Below, piece by piece: positions 1 through 6,825 of a stretch of 64,000 nt of DNA. Below the pieces are notes generated by a model. It was not told where the DNA came from, ran no database searches, and saw only the letters and a program-made list of their open reading frames with translations. Origin of the DNA: Mesorhizobium carmichaelinearum (GTDB lineage Bacteria; Pseudomonadota; Alphaproteobacteria; Rhizobiales; Rhizobiaceae); NCBI RefSeq assembly GCF_900199455.1, contig NZ_FZQR01000007.1:248001-312000 (forward strand), in the 5' to 3' direction. Positions within the stretch are counted from its first letter, which is position 1, and each line of letters begins with the position of its first letter. The position numbers were made by a program, and so were the translations under genes.

Positions 1-105
1 CTCCAAAAGCCGGGAGGCGGTACGCTCGCTCAGGCCCAGGGTGCGCCCGATGGCCGCGGCGCCCAGAATGAGGTCGAGTTCAGGCGAAGTCGTGTCGTGC
101 TGCAT
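1..105 (-). CDS. Helix-turn-helix protein, truncated by the window edge
   Basis: Only the first 35 codons are present; the gene runs off the left edge. The start is the ATG at 105, preceded on the minus strand by an AGGGA-like ribosome site. Residues 15-35 read as a helix-turn-helix (AAAIGRTLGLSERTASRLLE), a layout seen in phage DNA-binding proteins and excisionase-like regulators. It lies in the integrated element, facing left. The exact function cannot be assigned without the remainder. Confidence 0.6.
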   Translation of the reverse strand, partial: MQHDTTSPELDLILGAAAIGRTLGLSERTASRLLE

Positions 106-719
106 CGTAAAACATCCCTAACGACGAGCGGCCCGGGAGTCTTGCCCGGGTCGCTGGTGGGGGATGCTTGAAGCGGATGCCTGGAACGCTTGTCGGGCTA
201 AGCCGTCGCCGATTGGGCCCGGAGCGTTCGGGAAGGGGTCCGCGAGGGGCGTCCTTATCGAACACGGCTTCTTCCCCGGGAGGCTCCCGTGACGCGACGG
301 CACCCAGGGCGTGTCCGGAGGAAGGACCGCATGGGGGAATGTAGGAACACGCAGCGCTTCGTGCAAGGAATTCGCGGCGTTTCAGCACAAACTTTCGAGC
401 CGGCCATGGAAGCTTCTGGGAGTGCGGAAATGAGGCTGCACAGCCCCGCTTATTCGCCAAAAATTCGACGCATGGCGCGAATGATCCGCTAAGGTGCTGT
501 TTTAATTGCGTTCACTGGAACTGAGGAGCACTCTGTTTGCGCCTTAGCCGGGCGTGGACGCGGGAGTTCCGGCACCAGCCGGGTTGTCAGAATTCTTCTT
601 CCAGTACTGCTGCTGGCGCTTGAAGCTCTTGTTGGCCTCGGGGGCGAAAGCGTCTAACCAGCCTTGCGTTTGTAGCCTGGTCGCCCGATAGTCCGCGTCG
701 GGGTGCGTTGCGAGTGATC
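106..719. other. Long stretch without a confident gene
   Basis: This 614-bp stretch of the element contains short open frames on both strands (for example minus 118-366 and plus 289-492). They are rich in Arg and Pro, lack good ribosome sites and resemble no family I recognise. One minus frame, 544-715, has protein-like composition at its 3' end but no start codon. The stretch may hold the promoter of the leftward HTH gene. Confidence 0.4.
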
Positions 720-938
720 ATGGTCGGCGAGTACCTGGACCATCTCTTGGAGTGCCCATATTGCGGCACGATCCGGCTGCAGATTCCGAAAGGCGCCCAA
801 CCCTCAACACCGATCAACTGCGCCGATTGCGGCGAGTATCTTGGCACATGGGATGAACTTCAGACTGATTTCGAGCGCCAAGGTGGAAACAGCGGGGTGT
901 TCCGCCTGGAAAAGGGGCGCATCCGAAAGCTCGATTGA
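720..938 (+). CDS. Small zinc-ribbon-like protein
   Basis: This frame encodes about 72 residues with two CxxC knuckles, CPYC near residue 12 and CADC near residue 34. They are spaced like a rubredoxin-type zinc ribbon and followed by an acidic GTWDELQTDF segment. Such small zinc ribbons usually bind nucleic acid or a protein partner; nothing in the sequence fixes a role. ATG at 720 is chosen, although in-frame TTG (708) and GTG (714) are possible and no strong ribosome site separates them. It stands alone inside the integrated element. Confidence 0.6.
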   Translation: MVGEYLDHLLECPYCGTIRLQIPKGAQPSTPINCADCGEYLGTWDELQTDFERQGGNSGVFRLEKGRIRKLD

Positions 939-1079
939 GAGGCAGTCAAATTTCAACCTGAGACACTCCCCGGGTCGGCGAGGAACTGGTCCATCACCCC
1001 GCGCTCGAAGGCGAGCGCCAGGTAAGAGTTCATCCCCCGCCAACCGGTATCTGCGCAAATCTGGCCTGGACTGGCTTGG

Positions 1080-1712
1080 CTAGCTGACAGGCAACCCTCC
1101 CTTACGGGCAATGCGGGCAATATCGCCCATGACCCAGTCGAGATCGCTGCCATCGAACTCCCAGACCCGGTGCACTCGCGCCTTCGCGGCAAGATCTTCG
1201 AAGGTGTGCGCACGGCACCGGATGACCCGATCGGCTGCGGCCGAAACGCGGCCGTGCTGGCCCTGATAGGCCCGATCGATCTTGGTGAAACCGGTCCGCC
1301 GCCGAATAGCCCATTCGGCTTTGTTGTAGGCCCGGATGGCCTCGTCGAATTCGAGGCGCCCAGGAAAACGCCATTCAGGCATTTCGGCGACAGTTATCTT
1401 CCGCCAGGCTTCTAACTCGGCCGCGGTATGCTCACGCATTACCGGTTTGACCAGTTTGGCGCGCTCTTCAAAGTACCGGCGCTCCGCAGCGGCGTGATCC
1501 GGCTCCATGGCCCGAAGCTTGTTCCATTCGAGATAGAAGGCTGCCTCGAGACCGGGAAGCTTGCTGGACGGCTGATCAGACGTGGCGTGAGCGTGAGGCG
1601 CTACCGCAAGAGCAACGGCAGCGGTTGAAGCAGCCGCGAGACCGAGAAGCAGGCGGCGGCGGTTGACATCGGGCATACCTTCGGCGGCTGCCCGAACAGT
1701 GGTGTTCGGCAT
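1080..1712 (-). CDS. Exported protein with Tat-like signal, unknown function
   Basis: About 210 residues. The N-terminal region has NRRRLLLG followed by a long Ala-rich hydrophobic stretch ending in AHA, a plausible twin-arginine-type or ordinary signal sequence. The mature part is rich in charged residues and Trp, probably helical, with no family I recognise. The ATG at 1712 is chosen because AGGAG sits 7 bp upstream; the longer frame to 1745 lacks such a site. It is divergent from the XRE regulator at 1835. The same 11-bp sequence lies just upstream of the ribosome site of each gene in inverted orientation, suggesting shared control. Confidence 0.65.
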   Translation of the reverse strand: MPNTTVRAAAEGMPDVNRRRLLLGLAAASTAAVALAVAPHAHATSDQPSSKLPGLEAAFYLEWNKLRAMEPDHAAAERRYFEERAKLVKPVMREHTAAELEAWRKITVAEMPEWRFPGRLEFDEAIRAYNKAEWAIRRRTGFTKIDRAYQGQHGRVSAAADRVIRCRAHTFEDLAAKARVHRVWEFDGSDLDWVMGDIARIARKGGLPVS

Positions 1713-1724
1713 TGCTCTAGCTCC

Positions 1725-1816
1725 TACTTGGGTTTGGCACCCCATTTGCGGGGTAATTTAACCATGGGGGCGTTTGCCTCTTGTGTCAACATCTTTCTGT
1801 GTATAAAACCCAAGTA
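1725..1816. promoter_or_regulatory. Divergent promoter with paired 11-bp inverted operators
   Basis: TACTTGGGTTT (1725-1735) and its exact reverse complement AAACCCAAGTA (1806-1816) lie between the divergent genes at 1712 (minus) and 1835 (plus), each just upstream of that gene's AGGAG. The right copy overlaps a TATAAA -10-like element (1802-1807). A TTGACA on the minus strand (1789-1784) could be the opposite -35. The layout fits an autoregulatory operator for the XRE protein; that link is inferred. Confidence 0.55.
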
Positions 1817-1834
1817 TCGATATGAGGAGAACAA

Positions 1835-2089
1835 ATGCCAGTCACCGGGAACCAGATCAAGGCCGCTCGCGCGCTTGCCGGGATGGATCAGAAACAGCTT
1901 GCCGAGGCCGCTCGCGTCGGCATCAACACCATTCGAAACTTCGAGGGCTGGAACGACCAGATAGTGCGCGGCCGGCTCGACACGATGAACAATATCTACG
2001 CAGCCCTAGCGAATGTTGGCGTGGTCTTCCTGGAAGACGGCCAGGTCTCGAACGATGGCATAGGCGTCAGGATGGTTCGAAAGCCATGA
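1835..2089 (+). CDS. XRE-family HTH transcriptional regulator
   Basis: This 84-residue protein is almost entirely one XRE/Cro-C1 helix-turn-helix. Its order is QIKAARALAGMDQKQLAEAARV, GINTIRNFE, and a C-terminal GVVFLEDG strand typical of short phage and rhizobial XRE regulators. A strong AGGAG lies 8 bp before the ATG. It is the first gene of a tight cassette, its stop overlapping the next start (ATGA). It probably represses its own promoter and perhaps the divergent gene through the inverted 11-bp sites. Confidence 0.85.
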   Translation: MPVTGNQIKAARALAGMDQKQLAEAARVGINTIRNFEGWNDQIVRGRLDTMNNIYAALANVGVVFLEDGQVSNDGIGVRMVRKP

Positions 2090-2232
2090 TCGATCCCACT
2101 CCGCGCCGGCCGATGTCGCCGAAGCGTCGGCACCACATCTCTTCGGAGAACTGCACCGGCCACAACGTCGCGCCGTGCTGCCTCTGCTGCGGCGAGCCGA
2201 TCCACCGCCACGAAGACCCACTGGAGGAATGA
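2086..2232 (+). CDS. 48-residue Cys/His-rich protein
   Basis: The ATG overlaps the stop of the XRE gene (ATGA) and the frame ends 3 bp before the next start, so translational coupling is likely. The protein is basic at its N terminus. A C-terminal cluster, CCLCCGEPIHRHED, with another Cys upstream, could bind zinc. It has no signal peptide. The family is not recognised. Its position between a regulator and two exported proteins suggests an accessory factor of the cassette, but this is only context. Confidence 0.5.
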   Translation: MIDPTPRRPMSPKRRHHISSENCTGHNVAPCCLCCGEPIHRHEDPLEE

Positions 2233-2235
2233 TCG

Positions 2236-2556
2236 ATGACGAGGATTGGCGTGGCGCTGATGGCGTTTATGTGGGCGGCGCCGGCGTGGGCGGGATGTAG
2301 TAACTATGTCGACGGATCGACCGATGGCCCGGCGCCGCGCGCGAAGATTTGCATCGCAGGCTTTTGTGAGGAGACCGCACAAGAGTACGAATGCGGCAAT
2401 GCATTCGGCGGTCAGTGGGGCTATCTGAACGGCTTTACGATCGACGTGAAGAAGGACGGATCCGTGTCGGCAGCCAAGAATGGGTTCGAGGTCGACATCA
2501 GTCGGGTCGAGTGCTCAGGGGCGTGCTTCACGGTGCCGAAGCGGAACAATCAATGA
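2236..2556 (+). CDS. Small exported Cys-containing protein
   Basis: This 106-residue protein has a clear signal peptide (residues 1-19, ending AWA-G) and a mature part with six cysteines, consistent with a disulfide-bonded periplasmic protein. GGAGG lies 8 bp before the ATG. It is the third gene of the XRE cassette and overlaps the next gene by 4 bp. Its signal sequence closely resembles that of the following gene, so the two may have arisen by duplication of the leader region. No family is recognised. Confidence 0.6.
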   Translation: MTRIGVALMAFMWAAPAWAGCSNYVDGSTDGPAPRAKICIAGFCEETAQEYECGNAFGGQWGYLNGFTIDVKKDGSVSAAKNGFEVDISRVECSGACFTVPKRNNQ

Positions 2557-2822
2557 TGCGGATCGGAGTGGTACTGCTGGCGCTGACGTGGGCGGGGCTG
2601 GCCCTCGCCGGTGATTTCGACGCCAAGAAAGCGGCGGCGCTATGGGACGATGCTAATATGCAGTGCCGCCAGGGCGAAACTAAGGAAGGCCCTATAACGA
2701 ACGAAGAGTCAGACCGGCAATGCCAGCGCCGCGAGGTTCTGACAATCTTGCTGCAGACACACCATTATTGCTTCGATGTGCACGAGCAGGAATGGGGTAA
2801 GTGCAAGGCCGGTCAGGAATAG
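2553..2822 (+). CDS. Small exported protein, paired with the preceding gene
   Basis: An 89-residue protein starting at an ATG that overlaps the upstream stop. Residues 1-19 form a signal peptide very similar to that of the preceding gene. The mature part is charged and has four Cys. It overlaps the 3' end of the convergent 611-residue gene by 10 bp. No family is recognised; an envelope or periplasmic role within the element is inferred only from the signal peptide. Confidence 0.6.
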   Translation: MMRIGVVLLALTWAGLALAGDFDAKKAAALWDDANMQCRQGETKEGPITNEESDRQCQRREVLTILLQTHHYCFDVHEQEWGKCKAGQE

Positions 2823-4648
2823 CCGGGCGTGTCGTAATTCCACCGCTCTGCCGGTGTCGGCCGTTTGGTCGGATCGACGAACTTGATGTAGCGGTCCTCG
2901 AAGGATTTGCTCTCTTTCGGCACCGTAGACGTGTTCTTGAACTGGTCCCTGCCGCTGCTGCCTGCTCTGTTGGCGCCGCTATCCGACCCGGCCCCAGCGC
3001 CCTCTCCTGTGACGAATGAACCGACCAGACGATCACCAAGCGTAGGATTGCCGGTGAGCGCCAGCCCGCCATTGACCAGGCTGACCGGCGTACCGATGCC
3101 GGGGATCATGCCAAGCCCAGCATCGACGGCACCGGCGGCGATCTTCTCGGCGAGCGAGCGTTGCCGGGGCGGTGCAGGAGGAGCAGGAGCGGCCGTGGGT
3201 GCGACTGCCGGCGCGGACGTAGGCGCTCGTGCTGGCGCTGGTGCAGCCGTCGGCCCGGCAAACGTAGGCGCTATGCCGTTCCCGACGACTTGCCCCTTAT
3301 AGGTTCCAGGTGGCAGGCCGCTCGGGTCGTTCTGCTGCTGCTTCGAGGGAGCCTGTGGGCCCGACACACCGCGCGGCGAGTTCATGCCGCCGAAAGAGGG
3401 TGTGCTCGTCGACGGGGCGCTCGTCGACGACTTGCCGCCCATGTAGGTTGAAGAAAACCGATCGGTGCCGGTGGTCGTCGTGGTGTAGCCGGTATTGCCT
3501 TCGACGCCTGTAATCGCCTTAGCCATGGCGGCCCGCTGCGCAGATGTCAGCGAAGACATCGGTGTGTCCTTCGATACACCGATCGCCGATGCCACCCTGC
3601 TGACATAGGATGCGGTGTTGTTCTCATTGGGAGGCGCATAGGAGCTGATCGCGCCCTCCACCGTTTTGCTCATATAGCTAGACTTGCCGAGTAATGAGCC
3701 GATTGCCTTGATGCCATCCTCCTTGCTGGAGAAAACAGCGAAACTGCCGTCTGTACCGGCATAGCCCGGCTGGCTCTTGGCCCATTGGCCGTCTCGAATA
3801 TTGCCAGGATTGTTGTTTCGCGATGCGCGATCCCCTTGGCGTCGCTCCTTCAATCCATTGTTGAGCTCGACTTCAGTCCAGCCGGGTCCGGCAGCAACGA
3901 CCGATTTGACCTCCTTGCCCCAGTCGGCCATGTCGTTCATCGACTTAATTTCAGACGTGCGCGCCTGCTGCGCCAAATCAGCGTCACGGGAGGTGGTGTT
4001 GACCATGCCGCCGCTGACCGGCGAACCGACACCTCGAGGCGAGTTCAGTCCGCTGAACGTTGGGCTGTTGTTGTTGGTGGATGCGCCGGTCGTGTTTGTG
4101 TTGCTCGACGCTCCGGGCCCGGCACCAGTTCCGCGGTAGCCGGCGGAGTTGAGCCCGCCTCCAACGGAGGTTGATCGGTTCGCCGATGCTCCCGGGCCCG
4201 CGCCGCTGGCGCGATTCCCGGCGGAGTTAAGGCCAGAATTCCCGCCTGAGCCGCCCAGGCTCGAATTGTTCATACCGGCCGGCGAGTTGCCTCCGCCGAG
4301 ACCGTTGCCGCCGCCCATGCTATTGGAGTTGCCGCCCGATCCGCTTGACGACGAGCCGCCGCCGGATGTGCTTCTATTGCTAGATGCCCCAGGTCCAGCG
4401 CCACTCGCGCGGTTGCCGGCCGAGTTCAGGCCGCCGTTGTTGCTGGAACTGCTATTCGTACCGTTGTACCCACTGCCTGTGGTGCTTCTGTTAGACGATG
4501 CTCCCGGGCCTGCTCCACTCGCACGATTCCCGGCGGAGTTAAGGCCGCCCCCCGCACCGCTGTCGCTGCCCTTTTTCTCGCCAACGCTCACCGCCAAAGC
4601 CCAGAGGCTAAACGGGACATCGCCAGCTAGGCTGATCAGGCTGCGCAT
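2813..4648 (-). CDS. Repeat-rich protein with a phage-lysin-like NNPGNI domain
   Basis: A 611-residue protein in two parts. The N-terminal third is Gly/Ser/Asn-rich with about four copies of a unit based on GLNSAGNRASGAGPGASSNR and shorter variants (GLNSPRGVGSP, GMNSPRGVSGP). The middle (about residues 270-385) carries RNNNPGNIRDG, then FAVFSSKEDGIKAIGSLL and APPNENNT. This pattern is seen in virion-associated peptidoglycan-degrading or structural proteins of phages. The C-terminal part is Pro/Ala-rich with a short hydrophobic stretch around GLGMIPGIGTPVSLV. The start at 4648 gives MRSLISL, with an upstream small frame overlapping it. It may be a virion or secreted wall-active protein; the activity is inferred from motif resemblance. 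Confidence 0.65.
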   Translation of the reverse strand: MRSLISLAGDVPFSLWALAVSVGEKKGSDSGAGGGLNSAGNRASGAGPGASSNRSTTGSGYNGTNSSSSNNGGLNSAGNRASGAGPGASSNRSTSGGGSSSSGSGGNSNSMGGGNGLGGGNSPAGMNNSSLGGSGGNSGLNSAGNRASGAGPGASANRSTSVGGGLNSAGYRGTGAGPGASSNTNTTGASTNNNSPTFSGLNSPRGVGSPVSGGMVNTTSRDADLAQQARTSEIKSMNDMADWGKEVKSVVAAGPGWTEVELNNGLKERRQGDRASRNNNPGNIRDGQWAKSQPGYAGTDGSFAVFSSKEDGIKAIGSLLGKSSYMSKTVEGAISSYAPPNENNTASYVSRVASAIGVSKDTPMSSLTSAQRAAMAKAITGVEGNTGYTTTTTGTDRFSSTYMGGKSSTSAPSTSTPSFGGMNSPRGVSGPQAPSKQQQNDPSGLPPGTYKGQVVGNGIAPTFAGPTAAPAPARAPTSAPAVAPTAAPAPPAPPRQRSLAEKIAAGAVDAGLGMIPGIGTPVSLVNGGLALTGNPTLGDRLVGSFVTGEGAGAGSDSGANRAGSSGRDQFKNTSTVPKESKSFEDRYIKFVDPTKRPTPAERWNYDTPGYS

Positions 4649-4794
4649 GGATCATGCCCCCTGCTTGACGATGCGTCCAAGCTCGATGAACTGCCACCGC
4701 TCGACGAACTCGACCCGCCGCCGGCACCGGGCCCCGGTCCATGCTCCGATGGCGAGTCCTGCCCGCCCATGCCTGAGTAGTTGTCGGATCCCAT
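4636..4794 (-). CDS. 52-residue Gly/Ser-rich small protein
   Basis: A short frame beginning MGSDNYSGMGGQDSPSE, then Gly/Ser/Pro-rich, overlapping the start of the 611-residue gene by 13 bp. AGAGGG precedes the ATG by 8 bp. Its composition resembles the N-terminal repeats of the downstream protein. It could be a separately translated leader, a coupled small protein, or the displaced N terminus of the larger gene after a frameshift. No family is recognised. Confidence 0.4.
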   Translation of the reverse strand: MGSDNYSGMGGQDSPSEHGPGPGAGGGSSSSSGGSSSSLDASSSRGHDPCAA

Positions 4795-4834
4795 GGATCA
4801 AGCCCTCTGCTGCTGTCAAGTTGGCCCGCCAAGC

Positions 4835-4858
4835 GGTAGTGTCTCAGTAGACACTACC
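4835..4858. promoter_or_regulatory. 10-bp perfect palindrome (hairpin or operator)
   Basis: GGTAGTGTCT (4835-4844) and AGACACTACC (4849-4858) are perfect inverted arms around a 4-nt loop, flanked on both sides by CCCGCCAA. It lies between the 278-residue gene and the small Gly/Ser gene, both reading left. There is no T-run, so an operator, attenuator or processing site is as likely as a terminator. A weaker AACCAT/ATGGTT hairpin lies just to its right. Confidence 0.45.
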
Positions 4859-4881
4859 CGCCAACCATCCAGATTGAATGG

Positions 4882-5718
4882 TTACCACACCCACCCGTCG
4901 GTTATCATTGCGGTGGCGCCGCTGCTGCCGCTGATGCTTATTGTTTTATCCGGCTGGGTCGGCAGATGATTGTCGTAGGCAATCACACACTGATAGCCCG
5001 AAACTGGACTGAGCTGGCTGCGCTTGGTGCAGCCGGAAACGGTCAGGGTTGCCGCGGAATTCTGTACGCCAACAACTATCAGTGTGACGTCGTTCCACCC
5101 GTGCGGATCGTTGATCGTCAGCGTATCCGAGATGGGCGACGTATTTTTGAAATTCCCGTTCGATCCGCCCGATACCTGATCGTTGCTGCCGATCATGGAA
5201 AAGACGATGACGGAACAGTCCAGGGCGATGTTCGTCGTGAAGGAAATGGTCCCAGATGTGCCGCTCGGGTTGAAGCTGTTGCTCTGGACGCCGGAGAAAA
5301 TGGCGCTTGCCTGCGAGCCCGTATAATACCAGAAGTTCAGGGTAGAAAGAGCCCCGGAGACGCCGCCGACGGTGAAGTTGGTGATTTGGACATTGGCGGG
5401 GACAGAGGCACCAGCGGTCTTCCCATGAGCGATAACATAAACAAGCAGCCGGCGATTGGTGTATTCGGGACCGAAATTCACGCCGGTAAAAGTATGGCTG
5501 GTCGAAACCCCGCTGGGGCCAGTCGTGTCCGCGATCTTGAGGGCGGTCTTGTTGGCGAAGCTCGTCGGGAACACGATGCTGCTGGCTGTAGTCAAATCAG
5601 CAAGCCACCAGGGTCGAGGATCGGATTTCTGGAATGTGTATGGGAAGGTCAGTTTGACACTGCCCGATCCTAGTTCGGCCACGACATCTGCCGGTTGAGG
5701 TGTGGCTCCGAGCGTCAT
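4882..5718 (-). CDS. Beta-rich protein of unknown function, possibly virion-related
   Basis: This 278-residue protein has high Ser/Thr/Gly/Asn/Val content and few charges, typical of extended beta structure in phage tail or surface proteins. It has no signal peptide or membrane segment. Two Trp-rich spots (PRPWWL near the N terminus, DGWVW at the end) stand out. Its ATG overlaps the stop of the upstream excisionase-like gene by 4 bp, so the two are coupled. I do not recognise a family; a structural role is inferred from composition and neighbourhood. Confidence 0.55.
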   Translation of the reverse strand: MTLGATPQPADVVAELGSGSVKLTFPYTFQKSDPRPWWLADLTTASSIVFPTSFANKTALKIADTTGPSGVSTSHTFTGVNFGPEYTNRRLLVYVIAHGKTAGASVPANVQITNFTVGGVSGALSTLNFWYYTGSQASAIFSGVQSNSFNPSGTSGTISFTTNIALDCSVIVFSMIGSNDQVSGGSNGNFKNTSPISDTLTINDPHGWNDVTLIVVGVQNSAATLTVSGCTKRSQLSPVSGYQCVIAYDNHLPTQPDKTISISGSSGATAMITDGWVW

Positions 5719-5972
5719 CCCGCCACCGTCAGCGTGCCGTCGCCCTTCGCCGCGGCCTGATTGTCATTGGTATCGTCCCGGTCTTTCAGGGACCGAGCGG
5801 GCAACGCACGAAGGAAGGTTTCCAGGTCTTCACGCAGGATGACCGTGCGCCGGCCGAATTTTCGGGCGAGAAGCTGTCCATTGCCGATTGCGGAAAAAAT
5901 CAGCGTGCGGCCGATGCCGGACACTTTCGCTGCTTCCTCGACGGAAAAGCCGAGTTTTTCGATTTCGTTCAT
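5715..5972 (-). CDS. Excisionase-like HTH protein
   Basis: About 85 residues from the ATG at 5972, which has GGAG 7 bp upstream; the longer frame to 6011 does not. The sequence LGFSVEEAAKVSGIGRTLIFSAIGNGQLLARKFGRRTVILREDLETFL, split here only as a pattern, is a classic winged-helix excisionase/MerR-like domain. The C-terminal tail is charged. Such proteins bend DNA at attachment sites or regulate the integrase. It is read in the same direction as the integrase but separated from it by one gene, and it is coupled to the downstream beta-rich protein. Confidence 0.75.
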   Translation of the reverse strand: MNEIEKLGFSVEEAAKVSGIGRTLIFSAIGNGQLLARKFGRRTVILREDLETFLRALPARSLKDRDDTNDNQAAAKGDGTLTVAG

Positions 5973-6141
5973 TGTCGTGCTCCACGGGGCGTCGAAATTC
6001 GTGGGCGACAATGAGGCGGCGGCGCCGAAAAAAGTCTGACGCCCGAAAAAGTTCCACGGAAATTCAAAATGCTCTTCCCGTCGGGGCTACCGGAGCATCT
6101 CGCGGACTTGCACCAAGAACTCTTCCTTGGTTAGCTCGTCC

Positions 6142-6825
6142 TCATCCCTTGCTGGGCTTCAGCGGCGCGTACCCGGGGCGGTATGAGCGGCGACGCTCAC
6201 GTACGGTTCCGTCGAACATCGACCTCGCTTGGCGCAGGGCTTCCCACTCAGCGTTCGTCAGCTCGTCTTCCGACTTCGGGTCGGCCGGCTTCGGCGGCGT
6301 GGGAGCGGCCTTCTGATCGGGCTGCTCGGTCCACTGCGCGCCTTCTGCCGCCTTCGCCTGGCCTTGCACATCACCTAGGCCGATTACGCTGGTCTTCTTC
6401 GGGACCTGCCGCGCTTCGACTGTCATGCTCCCCTCATGGTCGACGGCATAAAGGTCGAGCCCTCGGGCGCTGGCTTCCTTGCGTGCCTCCTGCACGACGA
6501 GCATGATTTCTTCGTCTCGGCGCGCGCCGTACAATCGGTTTTCGAGGGTCCGCCCATTCTCACGGTTCCAGCACTTGAACCGCCTAGAAGTGACCAGGAT
6601 CCGCACGGCTGCCCTATCGGAACACTGCCGCTCAGTAATGACGCGATCGGCATCGAGGATTAATGCGATGTCTTTCTCGTAGTCCCGCGGGCGGCCACTC
6701 CTGCGGCGCTTGTGCGGCCGAAAGCCCGGCTCGGGTTTCACCATGAGGGCCCTCAGGAGTGCGATGAAACCCTCGGCGGATGGCTCGATACCGAAGTGCT
6801 CGTTCAACTTGTCCAAATCGGTCAT
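6142..6825 (-). CDS. Unknown protein coupled to the integrase
   Basis: About 227 residues. The ATG at 6825 overlaps the integrase stop (ATGA), so the two are cotranslated. The N-terminal half is basic with GRPRDYEKDIALILDADRV and clustered Arg and Lys; the C-terminal half is Pro/Lys-rich and probably disordered. No recognised fold. Genes directly downstream of alphaproteobacterial integrases are often of this kind, so a role in mobilisation or control is possible but not shown. Confidence 0.6.
   Translation of the reverse strand: MTDLDKLNEHFGIEPSAEGFIALLRALMVKPEPGFRPHKRRRSGRPRDYEKDIALILDADRVITERQCSDRAAVRILVTSRRFKCWNRENGRTLENRLYGARRDEEIMLVVQEARKEASARGLDLYAVDHEGSMTVEARQVPKKTSVIGLGDVQGQAKAAEGAQWTEQPDQKAAPTPPKPADPKSEDELTNAEWEALRQARSMFDGTVRERRRSYRPGYAPLKPSKG

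Noticed and set aside
80..492. Several short frames on both strands near the left edge
   Set aside because: Arg/Pro-rich, overlapping the clearer HTH gene, no ribosome sites.
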